From: DYJE01 sp964637565
GTDB lineage: Bacteria > Desulfobacterota > Desulfobacteria > Desulfobacterales > Desulfolunaceae
DNA: 64,000 nucleotides
Direction: 5' to 3'
Assembly (NCBI GenBank): GCA_964637565.1
Contig: CAZWTY010000006.1
Coordinates: 17,191 to 81,190 of the forward strand
Positions 16,905 to 25,695 of the stretch are shown here, piece by piece (the stretch's first letter is position 1; each line of letters begins with the position of its first letter). The notes beneath the pieces are model-generated. The model ran no database searches and was not told where the DNA came from. It worked only from the letters and a program-made list of their open reading frames with translations. The position numbers and the translations under genes were made by a program.

Positions 16905-18386
16905 ATGATCGGTGAGTATGAGGACTATGACGGGCTGGCCCTTGGGGAGCTGGTGAAAAAAGGAGAGGTGGAACCCAGGGAACTGCTTGAAACGGCGATC
17001 AAAAAAGTGGAGACCCTGAATCCCCAGCTCAACGCCGTGGTTCATACCTTTTACGACAGGGCCAGGATCATGTCGCAGAACGACCTTCCCGACGGACCGT
17101 TCAAAGGCGTCCCCTTTCTTCTCAAGGATCTGATCGACAATTTTCAAGGGGAGCCGATTTTCATGGGAAGCCGGGGCATTCGTTACGTCCCCACGGAAAA
17201 CAGCGAGCTGGTCAACCGGTATCTCCGGGCCGGCGTGGTTCCTTTCGGCAAGACCAATACCCCGGAACTCGGGCTGACCATCACCACCGAACCCAAAGCC
17301 CACGGACCTGCCCACAATCCCTGGCGACGGGGCTTCAGCACCGGCGGCTCGTCCGGAGGATCGGCCTGCGCCGTGGCCGCCCGCATGGTTCCCATGGCGT
17401 CCGGATCGGACGGCGGGGGATCCATCCGTTTTCCTGCGGCCTGTTGCGGGGTGTTCGGTCTGAAACCCTCCCGGGGACTGAACCCCCTGGGACCCGAGCT
17501 GGGAGACGGCTGGGACGGTGCGGTGTCGGCTCATGTTCTCACCCGGTCTGTCCGGGACAGCGCGGCCATGCTGGACCTGACCGCAGGCCCTGAAATCGGG
17601 GCACCCTACCAGGTGGCGAAAGATCCTAACGGCTATCTGGCGTCGGTGGGCCAGGACCCGGGCCGCCTGCGCATCGCGTTTTCGAAGAAACCCTTCATTG
17701 AAACGGCCGTCCACCCGGAAGCCGTGAAAGGCCTGGAGGAAACGGCCCGGCTCCTTGAATCTCTGGGCCACCACGTGGAAGAGGCCGATCCGGTGATGGA
17801 CCGGAGTGTGATCTGGCGGGACTTCACCGTCGTGGTGACCTCTCATGTGGCGGCCGTGGGTGAACTGGTGAAACGGGAACTGGGACGGGAGGCGTTCAAC
17901 AAACTGGAACCCACCACCCTGTCCATGGCCATGATCGGACGGTCGCTCACCGGCTGCGATCTGGTCCAGGCCCGCATGGGCTGGCACGATGTTCAGCTGG
18001 CCATGGGGCGGTTCCTCACCAATTACGACGTGTTCCTGACCCCGACCCTGGTTTCCCCGCCTATGCCCCACGGCACGGTGATGCCCAACCCGGTGGAGGA
18101 AGTGTCCATGAACGTCACAAGCCGTGCACCGGTGGGCCGCATCCTGATGAAAATCGGTTTCGTGAAACTGTTTTCCAACAAGACATTGAGTAAAATGGGC
18201 TTCACCCTGGTCGGCAACATCACCGGGCTGCCCGGCATGTCCGTTCCCCTGCACCAGACCCGGGACGGCCTGCCCCTGGGCATGCTTTTCACCGGCCGGA
18301 TGTGCGACGAGGCGACCTTGTTCCGGCTGGCCGGACAGCTCGAAAAAGCCAAACCCTGGGCCCACCTGAAACCCCAGCTTCCCTGA
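16905..18386 (+). CDS. Amidase-signature family hydrolase
   Basis: A 493-residue amidase-signature enzyme. The Ser-cisSer-Lys triad elements are visible: Lys in VPFLLKDLID near residue 68, the Gly/Ser-rich GGSSGGSA near residue 147, and the nucleophile region SDGGGSIRFPA near residue 168. The family hydrolyses amide bonds. Absence of neighbouring gatB/gatC and the KLKD-to-LLKDLID variant argue for a free amidase rather than GatA. The substrate is unknown. ATG 16905 with AGGGGG upstream is preferred over the more upstream GTG 16854 and ATG 16866. Confidence 0.87.
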   Translation: MIGEYEDYDGLALGELVKKGEVEPRELLETAIKKVETLNPQLNAVVHTFYDRARIMSQNDLPDGPFKGVPFLLKDLIDNFQGEPIFMGSRGIRYVPTENSELVNRYLRAGVVPFGKTNTPELGLTITTEPKAHGPAHNPWRRGFSTGGSSGGSACAVAARMVPMASGSDGGGSIRFPAACCGVFGLKPSRGLNPLGPELGDGWDGAVSAHVLTRSVRDSAAMLDLTAGPEIGAPYQVAKDPNGYLASVGQDPGRLRIAFSKKPFIETAVHPEAVKGLEETARLLESLGHHVEEADPVMDRSVIWRDFTVVVTSHVAAVGELVKRELGREAFNKLEPTTLSMAMIGRSLTGCDLVQARMGWHDVQLAMGRFLTNYDVFLTPTLVSPPMPHGTVMPNPVEEVSMNVTSRAPVGRILMKIGFVKLFSNKTLSKMGFTLVGNITGLPGMSVPLHQTRDGLPLGMLFTGRMCDEATLFRLAGQLEKAKPWAHLKPQLP

Positions 18387-18398
18387 TTTTTCTGTTTT

Positions 18399-18434
18399 CG
18401 CCTGACGCTCCTTGCCAGAGGTTGACGTCAGGCG
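18399..18434 (+). terminator. Hairpin after the amidase gene
   Basis: A 9-bp inverted repeat, CGCCTGACG / CGTCAGGCG (18399-18407, 18426-18434), lies 12 bases after the stop. There is no clear T tract after the stem, so termination is plausible but not certain. The remaining gap up to 18649 is AT-rich with no recognisable gene. Confidence 0.4.
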
Positions 18435-18649
18435 GAAACGTGTGCCCGCCTTCCTTTTCACATTCTGATTCCAATCATAAAAAGATTAAAGCCAGGTAAA
18501 TTATCAACCGATAATTCATCTGATAAGCTTCCATTTTCAAGAAAGCCACTTCACGGAACCAATGGATCTACACGGTTGATTTTTCATAACAATTTAAGAG
18601 TCCAGGTTTATCCACGTCGTCGTTTAAGGCGATACAAAGGAGAAAGAGC

Positions 18650-20338
18650 ATGTTAGCGGATATTTCCATCAAGAAAAAACTGATTGGGGCTTTTCTGATC
18701 TCGGCCATGATCACGGCTGTGGTCGGGGGGATTGGTTTGTCACGGATCACAACGGGCAACCGCGTTTTCAATCATGTCGTGACCGAGGATATGGTTTTCC
18801 TCACGGACTCCATGGAGCTGGAGGCTCTGGCGTTGCAACATCGCCGTTACGAGAAGGATTTCTTCATCAACATTGGCGACAAGGAGAAGCAGGACGGGTA
18901 TATCTCGAAGTTCAAGGGCGTGGCGGATGAAACCGGGGCAAAGATCACGAAGATGAAGGATTCGGTACCGGAGGATACGGAACTGGCTGAAAAAATGCGA
19001 ACAGCCCTGGCTGAGGCTGAATCGTCCCATCAAACCTATGCGGAGGGCTTCGTCAAACTGGCCCAGGCTGTTCAGGCCGATGAAGCCATCACGGCCCAGA
19101 CGGGCAACGCCATGATGGAGACGCTTAAGAATGAGATCTATACCTTTGAATCCAAGGTGGATGATATTGCGAAACTGGGTCATGAATACATCCAGTCGGT
19201 GGCTTCGGAGGTCACTGAACAAGGGCGGCGCTCAGGTATTCTGATCTCGGTGCTCCTGGCCGTGGGCATCGCGGGCAGCATCGTGTTCGGAATCGTCATC
19301 GCAGGACTGATCACCCGGCCGATCAGCTGTGCCGTATCCCTTGCCGAAACCATGGCCCGGGGCGATTTTACCGTGACCGTTGCCCAGAGTGGGCGGGACG
19401 AAATCGGAACCCTGCTGGGGGCACTGGGCTCCATGGCCGCCCAGCTGAAATCCATGATCACGGACATCATCGGGTACGTCAACACACTGAACAGCGCGTC
19501 AACCGAACTCTCGTCCATTTCGGAACACTTGAGCGGCGGGGCCAGTGAAACAGCCGATCAATCCATGGCTGTAGCCGCCTCCGCAGAACAGGTCAGCCAA
19601 AATATCACCTCCGTGGCCGCCGCTTCGGAACAGGCCACCACCAATGTCAACATGGTGGCCACAGCCACCGAAGAGATGACGGCGACCATTTCAGAAATCG
19701 CGAAAAACACGGACACGGCACGATCGATTACCGGGGATGCCGTGGTTCAGGCGAAAACGGCTTCGGAGCAGGTGGACCAGCTTGGAGAGGCTGCCCAGGA
19801 GATCAGCCGTGTGGTGGAAACCATCACGGAAATATCAGAGCAGGTGAACCTCCTGGCCTTGAATGCCACCATCGAGGCGGCAAGGGCCGGAGAAGCGGGC
19901 AAAGGGTTTGCCGTGGTGGCCAACGAGATCAAGGAGCTGGCCCGACAGACCGCCACTGCGGCCATCACCATCAGGGAACAGATCGCTTCGGTCCAGGAGT
20001 CGTCGAAAACAACCGTTGCCGGGATCGGCGCCATTGCCGGTGTGGTGGGCAAGGTCAACGACATTGTGTCGGGGATTGCCGCGGCCATCGAAGAACAGAC
20101 CGCCGTGACACGGGAAATTGTGGGCAACGTGGCCCAGGCCGCCCAGGGGATCGAGGAGGTCAGTACCAACATCAACCACAGTTCAACGGCTGTGACGAGC
20201 ATTTCAAAAGATATCGGCCAGGTGAAAAGAAGTACGGAAGATATTTCGGCATCCAGCGCCCAGGTCAGCTCGAGCGCGGTGGAGCTGAGCAAGTTGTCGG
20301 AACAGATCAAACATCTTGTGGACAGGTTCAGGGTGTGA
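18650..20338 (+). CDS. Methyl-accepting chemotaxis protein
   Basis: A 562-residue chemoreceptor. Transmembrane helix 1 is near residues 11-31. A roughly 160-residue all-helical periplasmic sensor domain (4HB/HBM-like) follows, then helix 2 near 195-221 and a HAMP domain near 220-273. The cytoplasmic signalling domain has its hairpin tip around NLLALNATIEAARAGEAG (about residue 402). It relays ligand binding to CheA/CheW. RBS AGGAG before ATG. It is followed by a second receptor 38 bases downstream; no che genes are in the window. The ligand is unknown. Confidence 0.95.
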   Translation: MLADISIKKKLIGAFLISAMITAVVGGIGLSRITTGNRVFNHVVTEDMVFLTDSMELEALALQHRRYEKDFFINIGDKEKQDGYISKFKGVADETGAKITKMKDSVPEDTELAEKMRTALAEAESSHQTYAEGFVKLAQAVQADEAITAQTGNAMMETLKNEIYTFESKVDDIAKLGHEYIQSVASEVTEQGRRSGILISVLLAVGIAGSIVFGIVIAGLITRPISCAVSLAETMARGDFTVTVAQSGRDEIGTLLGALGSMAAQLKSMITDIIGYVNTLNSASTELSSISEHLSGGASETADQSMAVAASAEQVSQNITSVAAASEQATTNVNMVATATEEMTATISEIAKNTDTARSITGDAVVQAKTASEQVDQLGEAAQEISRVVETITEISEQVNLLALNATIEAARAGEAGKGFAVVANEIKELARQTATAAITIREQIASVQESSKTTVAGIGAIAGVVGKVNDIVSGIAAAIEEQTAVTREIVGNVAQAAQGIEEVSTNINHSSTAVTSISKDIGQVKRSTEDISASSAQVSSSAVELSKLSEQIKHLVDRFRV

Positions 20339-20376
20339 GCCCTTTTAATCCTTGAAAAGAAGACGAGGAGAACGAA

Positions 20377-22596
20377 ATGAAAAACTTCAATAATTTAAAA
20401 GTTGGAACCAAGCTTTTGGTCAGCTTTGCCACGCTGATCGTCTTTATGGGGTTGATCGGGGCCTTCGGTTTTTTCAGCATGAGCCAGATCAAGAAACAGC
20501 TGGACGATGTGTTTGCCGTCCGGCTGCCGGCCATCGACTATCTGATCGAAGCCGACAGGGATCTTCAGCAACTGCTCGTGGCCGAAAGATCTATGATGTT
20601 CACCGACGCGAAAAGCGATCTGTTCAAGGAGCTTGATGAGGAATACGCCACCAATCTGAAACAGATGAACGAACGGTGGGACAAATACAAGGCTCTGGCG
20701 TCGGACCCCGGTGAACTTGAATTGATCCCCGTGTTCGAAAAAGAGAGGGACGGCTGGACTGTAACTTCGGGGCAGGTGGTGTCCGAGAGAAAGACCGACA
20801 CTCCTCAAGGAAGGGCAAGGGCTATCGAACTCACCCGAGGCGAAGCCAAGGAACAGTTTGAGAAGATGAGAGATCAGATCGACAAACTCACCGAGATCAA
20901 TCTGAAACAGGCTGAAAAGGCCCATGAGGCTGCGGAGGGCATGTTCACAAAAACAAGAACCCTGCTGGTGGTTCTCATTGTGTTTGCCATGGTGGTGGGT
21001 GTGTTTTTCATCTGGATCATCAGTCAGGGTATTTCAAGGCCGATCAATAAAATGGTGGCCCTTGCCGAAGAGCTGTGCACGGGCAACCTGAACGCCGGAG
21101 ACCGGAAAAGCGGGGAAAGCCTGGCGGAGAGGACCGATGAAATCGGTCGACTTCTCCAGTCCATGGACAAGGTGAGGGAGAGTCTGGCACTCAAAGCCGG
21201 CGTGGCTGAAAAGATCGCCCGCGGGGATCTGGCGACCCGGGTGGAGGTCTTGTCCGAACAGGATGTCCTCGGAAAAGCCCTGACAGCCATGGTGGTCAAC
21301 CTGAACAACATGGCCGGTGAGATCAACAGGATCTCGCTGAGCGTGAAGGACGGGGATCTGTCGAGCCGGGGAGACGCGGCCCAGTTCGAAAACGGATGGA
21401 AAGAACTGGTGATGAACATCAACGGTCTGGTGGAGGAGTTTGTCAAACCCATCACCATGACATCCGACGCCCTTCGACGCATGGCCATCGGAGATATTCC
21501 GGACGCCATAATCCAGGAGTACAAAGGGGATTTCAACGACATCAAGAACAGTCTGAACGATCTGATCCGCTCCACACGGGAGGTGGCGGACATCGCTCAC
21601 AGTATTTCCAGGGGAGACCTGGAGGTGGATGTGAAAAAACGGTCGGAAAACGACAGGCTGATGGAATCCATGGATACCATGGTCAGGAATATCGCCAACA
21701 TCGTGTTCAATGTCCAGACAGCGGCGAAACAGGTGGAGATCGGCAGCCAGGAGATCAGTTCCAGCAGCATGAAGATGTCCCAGGGCACGTCGGAACAGGC
21801 GGCCAGCGTGGAACAGGTGTCCAGCTCCATGGAGGAGATGAACTCCACGGTTCAGCAGAACGCCGATAATGCCAGGACCACGGCGTCCATCGCCATCCAG
21901 GCCTCATCGGACGCCGAAGAGGGCGGACGGGCCGTGGTGGAAACCGTGTCGGCCATGAAGACCATTTCGGCCAAGATCAGCATTGTGGAAGAGATCGCCC
22001 GCCAGACCAACATGCTGGCCCTGAACGCGGCCATCGAGGCGGCAAGGGCCGGGGATCACGGTAAAGGATTCGCCGTGGTGGCCGCCGAAGTCCGGAAACT
22101 GGCGGAACGGAGCCAGAAGGCGGCCCAGGAGATCAGCGCCTATTCCACGTCCAGCGTGGATATTTCCGAAAAGGCCGGAACCCTTCTGGACAACATCGTT
22201 CCCAACATCAAAAAGACGTCGGAGCTGGTCCAGGAGATCAGTTCGGCCAGCCTGGAACAGGCCGAAGGCATCCAGCAGGTGACCATGAGCGTGGACCAGC
22301 TCAACCAGATTATCCAGGAATACGCATCGGTCAGTGAGGAAATGGCGGCGACCAGCGAAGAACTTTCAGCCCAGGCCAGCCAGCTCAGCGAAGTGATTTC
22401 ATTTTTCAAGGTGGGGCAGGGGCGGTATGGCCTCGAAGCCGAACGAAACGTGTTGAAAGCCCCGTCTGAAGTGAAAAAAGCCAAACAAAAGGCGGCGGCT
22501 CCCCGGGCCCTGCCGGAGCCTGAAACCCAGGACAGGAAAAAAGGCATCTACCTTGCCCTGGATGATCCTGAAGACAAGGAGTTTGAAGAGTACTGA
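20377..22596 (+). CDS. Methyl-accepting chemotaxis protein with extended HAMP region and CheR-tether-like tail
   Basis: A 739-residue chemoreceptor. Helix 1 is near residues 11-34, a four-helix-bundle sensor follows, then helix 2 near 196-216. A long HAMP/HAMP-like stretch (about 217-440) includes repeated GDL motifs (KIARGDLATRVEVL, SISRGDLEVDVKK). The signalling tip is NMLALNAAIEAARAGDHG (about residue 547). The protein ends EFEEY after a flexible linker, reminiscent of the C-terminal pentapeptide that tethers CheR/CheB. RBS GAGGAG. It is closed by a strong terminator. Confidence 0.95.
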   Translation: MKNFNNLKVGTKLLVSFATLIVFMGLIGAFGFFSMSQIKKQLDDVFAVRLPAIDYLIEADRDLQQLLVAERSMMFTDAKSDLFKELDEEYATNLKQMNERWDKYKALASDPGELELIPVFEKERDGWTVTSGQVVSERKTDTPQGRARAIELTRGEAKEQFEKMRDQIDKLTEINLKQAEKAHEAAEGMFTKTRTLLVVLIVFAMVVGVFFIWIISQGISRPINKMVALAEELCTGNLNAGDRKSGESLAERTDEIGRLLQSMDKVRESLALKAGVAEKIARGDLATRVEVLSEQDVLGKALTAMVVNLNNMAGEINRISLSVKDGDLSSRGDAAQFENGWKELVMNINGLVEEFVKPITMTSDALRRMAIGDIPDAIIQEYKGDFNDIKNSLNDLIRSTREVADIAHSISRGDLEVDVKKRSENDRLMESMDTMVRNIANIVFNVQTAAKQVEIGSQEISSSSMKMSQGTSEQAASVEQVSSSMEEMNSTVQQNADNARTTASIAIQASSDAEEGGRAVVETVSAMKTISAKISIVEEIARQTNMLALNAAIEAARAGDHGKGFAVVAAEVRKLAERSQKAAQEISAYSTSSVDISEKAGTLLDNIVPNIKKTSELVQEISSASLEQAEGIQQVTMSVDQLNQIIQEYASVSEEMAATSEELSAQASQLSEVISFFKVGQGRYGLEAERNVLKAPSEVKKAKQKAAAPRALPEPETQDRKKGIYLALDDPEDKEFEEY

Positions 22597-22613
22597 TTTG
22601 AACTGTCTGAACA

Positions 22614-22646
22614 AAAAAACCGGGCTGTTTAAGCCCGGTTTTTTTC
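22614..22646. terminator. Strong intrinsic terminator, bidirectional
   Basis: A CCGGGCT / AGCCCGG stem with a 5-base loop is flanked by A7 on one side and T7 on the other. It can terminate both the chemoreceptor gene (plus) and the convergent FKBP gene (minus). Confidence 0.9.
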
Positions 22647-22669
22647 GTTCAAAGGGTCCCTGAAATGGA

Positions 22670-23497
22670 TCAGGGTTTGGCCGCAGGAGCGGGAGCGGGT
22701 GCCGGAGCAGCCGCAGGAGCCGGTGCGGCTGCTGCAGGGGCTGCCGCTGCGCCAGGGCCTGTGGGGCCGACACCTGATTCAACAGGGCTGTCACCGATGG
22801 CCACCAGCTCGATTTCGAAAACCAGGGTGGCGTTGGGGCCGATTTTCGTTCCGGCGCCGTGTTCCTTGTAGGCCAGTTCACTGGGCACCACGATTTTCCA
22901 CTTGCTGCCCACGGGCATCATCAGGAGGGCTTCGGTCCAGCCGGGAATCACGCCTTTTACCGCGAACGTGGAAGGTTTGCCCCTCTGGTAAGAGCTGTCG
23001 AATTCCGTACCGTCGATCAGGGTTCCCTTGTAGTTGACCTGGACACGGTCCGAATCTTTGGGAACAGGGCCTTTGCCTTCGGTGAGGACTTCATACTGGA
23101 GGCCGGACGCGGTGGTTTTCACACCGGGTTTCTTGGCGTTTTCAGCAAGAAATGTTGCGCCTTCCTTCTTGTTCTGTTCGCCAGCGATCTGACGTTTTTC
23201 AGACAGTTTCTTCCTCATGTCCATGATGGCCTGCTGTTGGATATCCCGTGTCTCATCGGCCGTGAGAAGGGCCGGGGCGTCGGAAAGTCCATCGATGAAG
23301 CCTTGGACAAAGGCGTTTTTGTCGATGTCCATTTCGTTTTTCTTAAAGGATTTTCCAATGTCCGATCCCAGGGAATACCCGAGTTTCTGGGCCGGGGTCG
23401 TGAGTTCGGTGACTTTTTCCACATCCTGGCCCTTGCTGCACCCCATGACGAAAACAACGGGTATGACAAGAACGGCTGCAAACAGGTTTTTTTTCAT
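22670..23497 (-). CDS. FKBP-type peptidyl-prolyl cis-trans isomerase, lipoprotein (FkpA/Mip-like)
   Basis: A 275-residue periplasm-facing isomerase. A lipoprotein signal ends VMGC (Cys20). An FKBP_N dimerisation helix region spans about 35-125 (KLGYSLGSDIG). The FKBP domain spans about 130-235 with VQVNYKGTLIDGTEFDSS, GVIPGWTEAL and VPSELAY. The last 35 residues are an Ala/Pro-only tail. It folds secreted or envelope proteins by proline isomerisation. The Cys20 lipobox implies membrane anchoring. The Ala-Pro tail is unusual and could be a cell-wall spacer or a fast-evolving low-complexity tract. Confidence 0.93.
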   Translation of the reverse strand: MKKNLFAAVLVIPVVFVMGCSKGQDVEKVTELTTPAQKLGYSLGSDIGKSFKKNEMDIDKNAFVQGFIDGLSDAPALLTADETRDIQQQAIMDMRKKLSEKRQIAGEQNKKEGATFLAENAKKPGVKTTASGLQYEVLTEGKGPVPKDSDRVQVNYKGTLIDGTEFDSSYQRGKPSTFAVKGVIPGWTEALLMMPVGSKWKIVVPSELAYKEHGAGTKIGPNATLVFEIELVAIGDSPVESGVGPTGPGAAAAPAAAAPAPAAAPAPAPAPAAKP

Positions 23498-23563
23498 GTA
23501 CGGCTCCTTGTGATTTGATTTGATACGGTATTAATGCGTCAATCTTGGTTCAATGTCTTGCCA

Positions 23564-24199
23564 TCACAGATTCAGGATGGCCAGGATCTCCCGCAGGTCC
23601 CCGATGTGATGGGCGGCGCTGAGGGAGGGGTTTTTATAAGACACAAAAGGCACACCGCTCGTAAGGGCTGCCTGTTCGTCCGTTTTTGAATCGCCGATGT
23701 AAAGCACCTCATCCGGAGCGGCCTGGAAGTGATCCATGATTCGGATCAGCTGGTCCGGATGGGGTTTGGGCCGTTCCACATCCAGGGAGGTGACCACCAA
23801 GTCGAAAAGATCCGACAGGCCGTGGTAGGCTATCACCCCGTTCATGGTGGTGGAACGGTTGGTCGCGATGGCGGTTTTCATGACCTTCCTCACCGTGTGA
23901 AGAAGGGGTTTCAAAAAGGGTTCGATCTCCATGTGGGGGATCAGCGAGTCATAGGTCATGGACCGGGTGAAGTCAAAGACCGCGTCCAGGTTGTCCATGT
24001 CCTTGAACAGGAAATAAAGGGCCTCCTTGACCGTGCTCATGTGAACGTAGTCGAACTGCTCACGGGTGAGCGGGGGACGGCCGAAATGTTCCAGTATCCG
24101 GTTGTAGTAAATCCGGTTGGATTTTTCCGTGTCAAACATCACGCCGTCACAGTCGAAGGCCAGCACTTTCACGCTTTTTACGTTTTGCCCCGCCTCCAT
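23564..24199 (-). CDS. HAD-superfamily hydrolase (phosphoglycolate phosphatase-like)
   Basis: A 211-residue HAD hydrolase. Motif I is AFDCDGVMFDT (nucleophile Asp near 15), motif II is in AIATNRS (about 113), the Lys motif is in RPKPHPD (about 143), and motif IV is YIGDSKTDE (about 167). The cap is helical, as in the Gph/PGP subfamily. Likely a small-molecule phosphatase; substrate unproven. It starts two bases after the stop of the DUF1573 gene and is probably co-transcribed with it. Confidence 0.88.
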   Translation of the reverse strand: MEAGQNVKSVKVLAFDCDGVMFDTEKSNRIYYNRILEHFGRPPLTREQFDYVHMSTVKEALYFLFKDMDNLDAVFDFTRSMTYDSLIPHMEIEPFLKPLLHTVRKVMKTAIATNRSTTMNGVIAYHGLSDLFDLVVTSLDVERPKPHPDQLIRIMDHFQAAPDEVLYIGDSKTDEQAALTSGVPFVSYKNPSLSAAHHIGDLREILAILNL

Positions 24200-24201
24200 C
24201 C

Positions 24202-25083
24202 TTATCTCCCGGGTTCCGCGGGAAGGACGTAGGCGTTCACCGGGATCCGGAGTTCAGGAAGTTTGGGATTGTCTGTCGTGATGATGATCTCATCGTCGAA
24301 AGACCCTTCCCTTGGATAGACACTTGTCACCGTGACTTCATAGCCTTTGCCGTCCGCCTTGAACACGGTTCGGATATTCCCCTTTTTCTTTGTTTTCAGC
24401 TGTTTGATCCTGAAAGGGAAATCCGCTGTCGGCGTAACGGTCACCTTTTTTTCCATTTTCGATCCCAGTCTGCCAGCCAGCCGGACGTAATCGGGCTGGA
24501 CGTTCGCCGCCTTTTTCACCAATCCCTTGATTTCCAGTTTGGTCTGGGGCGACGAGGGGTCGTTGGTGGTCACCTGGACTGTCTTGGCCATCTTTCGGCC
24601 GCCGTAACCTTTGGTGTTTACCTTGATGGTGATTTTTCCTTCTCCACCTGGAGAAATCCGTTTCGTGAACGAAACGGTGGAGCAGCCTCAGCCGGGGTTG
24701 ACATTGATGATATCCAGGGGGGCGTTCCCTTTGTTCCGGATAACGAAGTCATGAACCACCGCCTCGCCTTCGTAAACATCCCTGAATGTGAACTCCATTT
24801 CCGGTACAAAGACTTTGGATGCCTGGGCCGGTGAGGCGGCGCTGGACGCCAGGACAACGGCATCTCCGCGCTGGTTTTGCGACGAGCTGGTGAAAAGTCC
24901 GGCCAGCCCTCTTTTTTTCTCCCGGGTCGTTTCCTGAGTTTTTGTGGACTCTGAGCGGGAAGAAGCTCCTGAGGCGTCGGCGAATATCGCCCATGATGCC
25001 CGGTTTTCACCAGGGGCTGCCTGAACCGTCTGTGTCCAGGCAAACATCAGGAGCGGGATAAGCAGTATGTTGATTTTTTTCAT
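24202..25083 (-). CDS. DUF1573-type secreted protein, candidate selenoprotein (in-frame UGA = Sec132)
   Basis: Read through a TGA at 24688-24690, the frame encodes 293 residues. A signal peptide spans about 1-22. Residues about 90-175 match DUF1573: FVPEMEFTFRDVYEGEAVVHDF, then FVIRNKGNAPLDIINVNPG, U, GCS, and a downstream GKITIKVNT / VQVTTND core. DUF1573 proteins usually carry a Cys-Gly-Cys motif exactly here, so UGA replaces the first Cys (U-G-C). A perfect hairpin starts 11 bases after the UGA (24658-24677), as a bacterial SECIS would. Both halves are in the same frame and both are family-like. Co-transcribed with the HAD gene. The alternative is a nonsense mutation, but position and hairpin argue against it. 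Function of the family is unknown. Confidence 0.8.
24658..24677 (-). promoter_or_regulatory. Candidate bacterial SECIS hairpin in the DUF1573 mRNA
   Basis: A perfect 8-bp stem, CCGTTTCG / CGAAACGG, with a TTCA loop begins 11 bases after the UGA. Opening the last G-C pair gives a GUUCAC loop with G first, about 18 bases from the UGA. Bacterial SECIS elements typically place a loop G 16-37 bases downstream. Confidence 0.65.
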
Positions 25084-25172
25084 GATTATTGTCCTGCAAA
25101 ATGAGAATCATCGCATGTTTCAGATTTCATGCAAAACCTACCTTAGGCTCCGAAAAACAGAAAGTCAAGGAT

Positions 25173-25679
25173 CTAGTGATTCCCCCCCAAGATCTCGTGC
25201 CGGAGCACCTCCAGGGTCAGGGTGTCCACGGTGCAGAAGCCCGGCCGGCCTTCCTTTCCCATGATTTCTCCGGGGTTTAAAAGCAGGGTTTTTCCAACGG
25301 TTTCGAGCCGGTAAACATGGGAGTGGCCGTAGCAAACCAGGTCGTACCGGCCTGTGGCGGCCAGGCCTTCGGCCACGGTCCGCTGGTGGGTGAAAGCCAG
25401 GGAAAACCCGTCCAGTTCCAGGTGACCGGTAAGTTCGAACAGGGTGATCTGTTTGAGTTCCGAAAAGGCTGTTTTCGCCAGGAGGAATCCGCTTCCGTCG
25501 TTGTTGCCCAGGACGCCGTAAACGGGGACCCCGGCTTTTTCAAGCTCTTTGAGCATGAAAGGGGCGACAAAGTCCCCGCAATGAACGATCAGGTCGGCTT
25601 TTTCTTTTCTGACCTTGGCCAGGGCCTTTTCAAGATTCCAGATGTTGTCGTGGCTGTCGCTCATGATGGCCAGCTTCAT
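25173..25679 (-). CDS. YfcE/MJ0936-family metallophosphoesterase
   Basis: A 168-residue calcineurin-like phosphodiesterase. The metal-binding motifs are in order: DSHDN (residues 8-12), HCGDF (about 33), GNND (about 58), THQR (about 92), and GHSH (about 118). The length is right for the family. These Mn-dependent enzymes hydrolyse phosphodiesters in vitro; the cellular substrate is uncertain. It lies 16 bases downstream of priA and is probably co-transcribed. Confidence 0.9.
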   Translation of the reverse strand: MKLAIMSDSHDNIWNLEKALAKVRKEKADLIVHCGDFVAPFMLKELEKAGVPVYGVLGNNDGSGFLLAKTAFSELKQITLFELTGHLELDGFSLAFTHQRTVAEGLAATGRYDLVCYGHSHVYRLETVGKTLLLNPGEIMGKEGRPGFCTVDTLTLEVLRHEILGGNH

Positions 25680-25695
25680 GGTCTTGACTCCTTGT

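Noticed and set aside
16656..18461. 601-residue minus-strand ORF opposite the amidase
   Set aside because: Antisense shadow; the plus frame has the complete amidase signature.
24202..24591. Two separate short genes (24202-24591 and 24688-25083) instead of one
   Set aside because: Both halves belong to one DUF1573-like protein in the same frame with a single TGA between them, so the Sec read-through model is preferred.
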